Assembly (NCBI GenBank): GCA_947247005.1
Contig: OX365952.1
Location: 49,394,722-49,458,721 of the forward strand
Reading direction: 5' to 3'
DNA length: 64,000 nt
From: Spisula solida
Taxonomy: Eukaryota; Mollusca; Bivalvia; Venerida; Mactridae
Made by a program: the position numbers and the translations under genes. The notes under the pieces are model-generated. The model made no database searches and was not told the origin of the DNA. It saw only the letters and a program-made list of their open reading frames with translations. Positions 56,785 to 64,000 of the stretch are shown here, in pieces. How positions within the stretch are numbered: position 1 is the first letter of the stretch; each line of letters opens with the position of its first letter.

Positions 56785-57515
56785 AGTTTTAGCTCACATG
56801 TCACAAAGTGACAGAGTGAGCTTTGTGATGACTCGTCGTCCGTCCGTCGTTCGTCCGTCCGTCCGTCAACAATTTGCTTGTGTAGACACAAGAGGTCACA
56901 CTTTTGACCTAATCTTTATCCAACGTGGTCACATTGATCATCTCAACAAAATCTAGGTCAAGTTCGATATTGGGTCATCCGGGATAAAAAAACTAGGTCA
57001 CAAGGTCAAATCATAGAAAAACCTTTTGTAGGCACTAGAAGTCACAATGTTGACATAATCTTTATGAAACTTGGTCATAATGATCATCTCAACCAAATCT
57101 AGGTCCAGATATATATTTGGTCATCCGGGATCAAAAACTAGGTCACAATATCAAATCATAGAAAAACCTTGTATAGTCACTTGAGATCACAATTTTGACC
57201 TAATAATTTTGAAACTTTGTCGCAATGATCATCTTAATAAAATCGAAGTCAATTTATGATTGGGTCATCTGGAATAAAAAACCAGGTCACTAGGTCAAAT
57301 AATAGAAAACCCTTGTGTTAAGTCACGAGGGGTCACCATTTTAGCCTAATCCTTATGAAACTTGATCACAATGATCATCCCAACACAATCTAGTTAAAGT
57401 GTTATATCGGGTCATCTGGGGCTAAGAACTAGGTCACAAGGTCAAATCACATGGCTTGGGTGTACTGCTACGACAGGTGAGCGACCTAGTGCCATAGGGC
57501 CCTCTTGTTTTAGAT
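56785..57515 (+). repeat. tandem-array element, ~145-bp unit, four copies
   Basis: The head AGCTCACATGTCACAAAGTG and a GTCCGTCCGTCCGTC tract are followed by four units ending ACTAGGTCACAAGGTCAAAT. It closes with GGTGAGCGACCTAGTGCC. It is nested in the CAGTG element. Confidence 0.75.
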
Positions 57516-58733
57516 TCAAACCGCCTACTACGGAGTCAAAATGAGGAATCCAACACCAGTACAGGATTGCTATTCTCGGTACAACAGAAAACTAGATCCT
57601 GTTCATGGAAAGTTTCATAATGATTAGATCCCGTACACAATGCAATGTTTTCCTTCAGTCGATTGCTTGTTAGTTGGTGTTTGCTTGCGAGAGTTCCAAC
57701 ATAGGTTAAGACCATGGAAGATATAAGTTTAAATCGGAACAGAGTCCTGGGAAGTGCATACTTGAGCTGAAATAAAAGGAGAGTATAGTATACGAAACGT
57801 CAGAGCAAATTACAACATTGGTGTTTTAAAATAAACATTCCGCCGCTTAAATTTGTTCACTTCAAGTGAATCACATGAATATTTACAAAAATGTGATTAA
57901 AAACTTAGAGTCGTGTGAAATCGACATTCACTTTTACTTTCGTTTTCGTGCGAAGTATAGGGGGCTATATCCGCCGTATGGTGTCTACCATTGGTGAATA
58001 TCGATGGCACGGTCGTCCAATATATAATTTAGATCAAACATCAAATGCACTTATGGAAATTACTAAATATTACCCGTACGCAAACTTATTATCAATTACT
58101 ATATGTATATACTTTATACTTCTGTTACCCATGTGCGTGTTTATGTTCTTAAATGATGTAAAATGTGTCGTAAAAAATAAAACCTGACAAATAAAGAATA
58201 CTTTAGTGTGTGTAATGTTGACAAAAATAGCATCAGGGGCAAAACGTAGCTTGGTATAATGGTAAATTCTGAAAACAGCTTTGAACTGTAGTCTGAATAT
58301 TTTTTCTTGGAACTGTAGCCATAATTGCAAATTGAAATAAAATGTCATATAAGTGCCATGTATTGTTATAATATGTATTTTATTTGTTGCGAAATTGCCT
58401 CCGGTGTTCCCGGAAGGTGTAAACATGACTCTTCAATCACGCCTGGAGTAGAAAATACCAGGAAAACGAAAAGGCTTGATTCTGTAGTCCGCTCTCACAC
58501 AAATTTTTACCAAGGTTTCTCAGGGTAATTGAAAAAACGGTCAAGCTACGGAGAAATATACTATATATGGCGGAACCCTTATATTTTTTCCCTTAGCGTG
58601 GTCTATATTTCGTAGAAATTGGTGAAGAAATAAAATACTTATGCCTATTTTCCTTCGCGAAGTGGAGGTTTTGTTTACAATTTTCTTCTTTGGACTGTAG
58701 TATTAAGTCACGTGGTATTGCTACACTGTTATA

Positions 58734-61700
58734 GCGATAAACGTATTTATATGTTTTTATAACTTCGGAAATTTCCGGACTTGAACGAAGTATGCATGGA
58801 GTCTCAGTTTAATCTTATCAGACAATACAGTCTCTCATTATTGTGAAAAACATTATCTTGCATGGACTGCACAAGTAGCGTAACTATTGGTAGGTAATTA
58901 TACCTGGGCCTACACACACTTTTGCAAAGTACAGGTATTGACTACAGTTTTGTTACTGCCCCTGGACCCCCTAGAAAACTTGGGCCTTCTCATCAAAATG
59001 TCCCTAGGTACACCACTGTAGCGCATCATATTCTGTTAAGTACCGATTTAGTGTTATCTTATTGAAAGATAACAGTTGAGTGCCTATTTTATTAGAATTG
59101 CTGGCAAAAGTTCATATAATAATAAAAATATAATTACTTTAAAAATGCCACGTTTTGTAAATAAATGTGTGTTCATAATACTGACTTTGCTCAATAAAAT
59201 CGAGCTGCGCACATGTAGTGTTACAATTATAAAGTCATGATTTGTTTATAGTAAACATAAAATAGATAAAATACCAAACACTTTTAAGATGCCACTATTG
59301 ATTACTAATGTCCGTAGCAAACTTGGTAGAAAGCCAATTTATAGCACATTTCATCTTTTAATTCTAATCTGTTTCACTATGGTCAGTTTATTCAAATAAG
59401 TGGTATCATATTTGATATAAAAGGATTACTTGGATCGAATCTATATTTATGGGATAAATCCTTCACATTATTCATACAGTCATAACATTAAGGCTAAGGA
59501 CAGATGCTATATCATGTAAATACATACCAATACATACATAATTATATGTTTCCTAGCAATGATCTAGTATGAAGTCGACCACTTGTATGTTCAGGAGATT
59601 ACATGTAAGAGAATGTCAGTTAGTAACCAACACTTCTAACACGGACTGCAGCACTAAGAAGAAATCAAAGCACTGAGAGTGCTGGTGGGAGGCTTTCTGA
59701 TTGCTGCCATTAAAACTCAAACCTGATTTACACTTTTTATGTTCGTTTACTTACTGCCGATCTTGTCAAACATCAAAATAGGCTTATGTGACTTTATATG
59801 CATGTTGCATATATAAACGATTGCAAAAAGGTACAATTTATTTGGCAAACATGTCTTTTATGCAAATATCAAAATCGGCAGTAAAAAATTACAAGCGCCA
59901 ATTTATCAGATTCTACAGTACGCTTACAGTAAACACTGACCGAGCGCAGCTGGATTCCGATACCGAGACGCTTGTATATATCTGGTCATTACTACGCTAT
60001 AAGATTACATAACCGATAACAGGCATTGCAGACGATACGAGGGGAATAGCTATTCATTCATAATAGCAAATTGATCACGTGGTCCTGTTCTCGAAGTAGT
60101 AATTTTCTGGATTGTTATTTGGTTAAAACAATTACGATTACATTTAACTATTTACGTTTAGTCCAAAATTAACACGGTGTTTATTTATATAGGCCCTATA
60201 TTTCAGTGTCTTCTATTTGGTTGCTGGTGTAACACGTTTATATTACATGTAAATACTTCGGAACTACTTCGCTTAGTCAATAGTGTATATTCTTAAAAAT
60301 AGCTTCTTACAGATCCTTCAATATAAGTTCTAAAAATAGCTATGGAGGCGGGACATATGATTAACACGTCATTTTCATATTACGAAACAAGTCCGATATG
60401 GCCTCAGTGTAGTAATTTTCTGCAAAAATATCTATTTAACGAACAGCTTGACAATAATTGCTGATCTTAAAATAAACAAATGTCGCTGATTTAAGTAAAT
60501 CTGTTTAAATATTTGGAAAAACATATGTAGGAGTAGTGAAAATGCTGGCAGTTTCTGGAAGTACTTGAATGCTGATTCACATAGCAGCCTAAAGGCGGTT
60601 CAGATAGTTTTAAGAAATGGGCAATGATCATAATGAGAGGCTAAAGCCTCCCAAAAACAGAGCACCAGAAACACACGACTGAACAGTTAGATGATAGAGA
60701 AATAAATATTTTTGTCGTAATCGTGTCCGTCCTAGATGCGTGTCGCATGCTTAATTTGAAGCACATTTGTTTATCTGCTTTTTTATCTTTGTTTATATTT
60801 CTCGGTTATCCTTGTCCAAGTTAAAACGAGGTCCATAATCCAGAAAGTTACATTTGATGTAAAGTTTCTTCTTTACATAAATGGTAGCATTTTGCGATAT
60901 TTGTGTTGCCAATATGCACCGCATACACCAATCAAAGTAACATGATCGTTAATGATAATTACGCAGATATGACTATACTAATATGGCATGTGTTTATTCC
61001 GATGAGTTATGAATACCATTCTGATCATCTCGGCCTGAATGCATTGAAATATTTACCGAAGACAAACGGAAATTGCCGAGCTTTCACGATTGGAAAGAAT
61101 GCATGCAGGAAGTGCAAGTCAAATAGTTTTATTCGGCCAGGTAATTTCTATTGTTTTTTGTAGTTCGGATGCTGATCGAATTTATTCTGGTGTATGTTAA
61201 AATGTATTAGTCCAAAAAATCCAGTTACGTGATACTACCGTCTGATTAACCTAAACTAACCCAACTACGTGCATATGCAGCAGTTTATATAGAGCGATAC
61301 TCAAAGTTGTGGTCGTTCCGCATACCGCTTGTCGAGAGTAGCTAGATTGGTTAAGCGATGGAACCATGGCCTCGATATGACTAGAAATACTGGGTAAGTA
61401 ACCACAGTATATGATTACGTAACAGTTTATGCAGACGAAAAAGGTACGGAAGGAAGATAACAGAAGTGGTAATTGCTTTTTTAAATACAAAGACATACTG
61501 GAAATAGGTTTAGATTATTTATTGGGATATCCAACTGTCCTGTAGATTTAGAAATAGGAAGTAGCTTTGTAGTATATATGCTGTAATTGATGGAACTATT
61601 TTCATAACGGTTTACATCCGTATCGATAAAGCTGGCACCGCCTAGCGGTGGCGTAGGAAGAAAAGTAGTTTCATCAACTAAAGCATAGTCGATGGTAGAA

Positions 61701-62538
61701 ACGTATGTATATAAGTATAGTTGTTCGATTCTCGAACAACTAAAAATGGCTCATCTGAAAGCCAGCACACTTCAAAAATATTATGCTGCATTATTACAAA
61801 ATGCAGAACTATAAACCTGTGGAATAAAAAAACCACCCTGAAAGTTGTATCGGGGTTGTCATACTCAGAACTTCCAAATCCATATCTAGACTAATGTAAA
61901 GGCCACACATATACAATGTTTGAAAAAAACAACAACATAATCCTAATCTAGCATGCATATAGGAATGGGATATATTGTAAAGGCAGAAAACAAATATCAT
62001 TGCTGTGTGAACAAATTATCTCACAAAAACTGTTCCTTTTCAAGTTCCTTTCACCCAAATACACATTCAAAAGATAACACCGATGCACATGTTGGTGTAA
62101 TGCTTCAGATAAGTTTCACAATCATAACATACTCGCATAAAACAACACATTGAAGTCAAAATGGGATTCGTTAACCAAGCATAACATATAACGCATTGTA
62201 TATATAATTATATGTAGCAGTGAAAAAGATCTGAAACGTTAGACATCCTATACTGGATTTATTATGCATACAACGAATTTACAAATCTTCGGTGTACTTC
62301 AGGAAACAACGTCGAAGAGTCATTTACGTAAATATTATACATTATCGTTAGTTATCAAATATAGGATCCATGTAATACTTGACGGGAATAATTGGTGGTC
62401 GAGAGCTTACACTGGACATTCTACTATCAACTGTGTCCGAGGAGGAGTTATAATTCCTTGTGGATCTGGTACTGTCCCTGAAAAGTAGATTACCAAATTG
62501 ATAATCAGCAGACGTTATACATTATAAGTATTTGCATA
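58734..62538. other. no recognisable gene
   Basis: AT-rich sequence with short open frames (for example 60903-61163 and 62264-62488) lacking domains, clear splice sites or homologous exons in the window. No tRNA-like or TIR structure noticed. Confidence 0.45.
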
Positions 62539-63374
62539 AGCTGGGTTCACACTATGAACGTTTGTACCAGCGTTGATCAGCGTTTCAAAAGTCAGAAAAA
62601 ATAGCCCAAACGTCGGTGAAATTACACTCGTGAGGAGGACTAATTTGGTCCATACTGCGAACGTTGTGTATCTAACGCACACTAACGTTTTGGGAACGTT
62701 TCTCGGCGCTCAACTGCGTTTGACAGCGGTTACAAGCGCTTAACAACGTTTGCCTGCGTTGAAGCTTTTTTTTATCGGCGTAGGTGAACGTTTGCCAACG
62801 TAGGTTTGCGTATGTGTAGCGGTCTCTAACTTAGTCCGACTTAGACGAACGAGGTGCCAAACGCCAGAATCCGTTGAACAAAGTTTACCCAAGTTACTGA
62901 AACGTTATTGAAAGTTCGTCTGCGCGAACCACTTAAGTTGCTACCCGTTGGCCTACGTTGGACAAACATTCTTTTGCGCTGGGGGAGGTTTGCTTACGCC
63001 AGCCCTTGCGTTACTACCGCGTTCATTGCGCTGGATACCCGTTAGCCTCCGCTAGATAAACGTTCGACTAAATTCATTATCACCACCAGCGTTTCAGCAG
63101 ACGTTTGCCAACGGAGTTTGATTTAAGCAAATTTGAATCAACTTAATTCAGCGTTCAGGAACGTTTATAAACGGAGCACAACTTACATCAGCGTTTATTT
63201 CCAAACGTCGGCAAAGTTTTTGCATGTTAAAAATTTTCAACGAATACAACGTTCTTCAGCGTTTACCAGCGATCGACAACTTTTCAAAACGTTTAGTAAC
63301 TTTTACTAGCGGAGCTGAACGTTTGCCCAAACGTCGGTAAACGTCGGTCCAAACGCTAGAGTGTGAACCCAGCT
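62539..63374. mobile_element. 836-bp foldback element rich in AACGTT words
   Basis: AGCTGGGTTCACAC at the left and GTGTGAACCCAGCT at the right are exact complements; ATA flanks both (62536-62538, 63375-63377), a possible 3-bp target duplication. The interior is dominated by GTTTGCC, AACGTT and CAGCGTT words on both strands, so it folds on itself throughout. Non-coding. Confidence 0.82.
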
Positions 63375-63427
63375 ATACTAATTATCATGTATTTCGATTG
63401 TAATATTCTTGAACATAAATTTGTCCT

Positions 63428-63575
63428 GGGGTGGTATTCAATATTGATCTTATTTAAATGGAAAATAAGGATAGTCAATCATATCGCCTGTTACTGACCA
63501 AGAGTTCAATATGGTATGATCTGATTGGTTGTCCTTATCCTTAAGTCAAGTAAGATCAATATTGAATACCACCCC
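63428..63575. mobile_element. 148-bp foldback MITE
   Basis: GGGGTGGTATTCAATATTGA at the left and TCAATATTGAATACCACCCC at the right are perfect inverted repeats around a short core. Confidence 0.85.
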
Positions 63576-64000
63576 CTGATGCAACATATACTTGGAACTA
63601 TAGTGCATCAAAAATTACACGTGTAACTAGAATAGAGAATTTGATATGATCCTGACCTTCATGCATGAATATATTACAATGTTATTTTGTTGGATATATA
63701 AATTTCCGCGAGCAAATCGTGCAGTATTGGTCCCTTAGATTTGTGTTGGTATTACACCCCGAGCGTCTTCGTGACACTTCACGCTCGCTTATGAATACAT
63801 ACAACCTGGGTTATACATATAGACAATATAATCCTAATTGAAGGTCGAGAGTCGTGTCAAGTTCTCTAGACTATACTTGATTTGCAATGAAAGAGATGAT
63901 TACAGAAGCAGAGAATAGAGCAACAGAAACAATTCTCCGTATTAGCTCTCAGACAAAACTGTTAAATGCAAATATTACGTACGTAAGTAAGAAGTAAAGC
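63576..64000. other. no gene seen
   Basis: No exon or repeat could be supported up to the window end. Confidence 0.4.

Larger units (their letters stand above)
54862..58728. mobile_element. 3.9-kb long-TIR DNA transposon (CAGTG family), second copy
   Basis: Ends CAGTGTGGCAATACCACGTG and its inverse; arms of about 760 bp (54862-55620 and 57960-58728). TTATA flanks both sides (54857-54861, 58729-58733). The core holds two foreign repeats (56345-56597 and 56785-57515) and no transposase. The same family lies 1.7 kb away, separated only by host sequence. Confidence 0.88.

Noticed and set aside
61021..61145. Possible exon with CRAFTIGKNACRKCKSN
   Set aside because: Only one open frame, with no supported splice sites and no homologous exon in the window.

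Overview
This is AT-rich, intron-rich, repeat-dense metazoan DNA. I infer a mollusc, most likely a bivalve, from the kinds of repeat present: many tRNA-derived SINE pieces, foldback DNA transposons, a Tx1/L1-type LINE, and tandem-array elements carrying (ACGG)n/(GTCC)n tracts. Species cannot be fixed from the sequence. There are no bacterial operons and no CRISPR. Genes were recovered by joining exons by hand, using splice sites, intron phase and domain logic.

Three gene loci are visible. (1) On the + strand at about 1968-5815 are the last five exons of a protein with two macro (ADP-ribose-binding-type) domains; every intron is phase 1. The first macro domain keeps its ligand-loop motifs and the second has lost them. 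(2) Gene A, - strand, 41703 down to 18715: eleven exons of a transmembrane receptor with EGF-like domains. The order is EGF repeats, a single membrane span, a basic stop-transfer and a cytoplasmic tail. Its exons total 1488 bases, exactly 496 codons including the stop, with matching phases at every junction. The tail is built from five copies of one 31-32-residue exon. Four lie in a tandem genomic array at 27494-29178, and a fifth terminal copy lies about 9 kb away and carries the stop. (3) Gene B, - strand, 14899 down to 10506: a paralogue with the same exon order and phases (EGF exons, then a membrane-span exon), but decaying. One donor is non-consensus, one acceptor tract is replaced by a repeat, and one EGF exon is cut off at a repeat insertion.

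The introns of gene A are filled with mobile DNA. There is a nearly intact LINE (20547-26355, ORF1 and ORF2 open) flanked by an identical 71-bp direct repeat and nested in an older foldback element. Also present are a mariner-like derivative (30030-30859, TA duplications), a hAT derivative (32718-33446, 8-bp duplication) and a 3.2-kb element (35949-39169) whose long inverted arms are arrays of GGTACC-centred palindromes.

The right third (about 42-64 kb) has no recognisable gene. It holds two large (4.3 and 3.9 kb) long-inverted-repeat transposons of one family with 5-bp target duplications, a 419-bp miniature of the same family, a LINE fragment, several tRNA-like pieces and two terminal foldback elements. 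The left 10 kb beyond the macro gene is mostly repeats.
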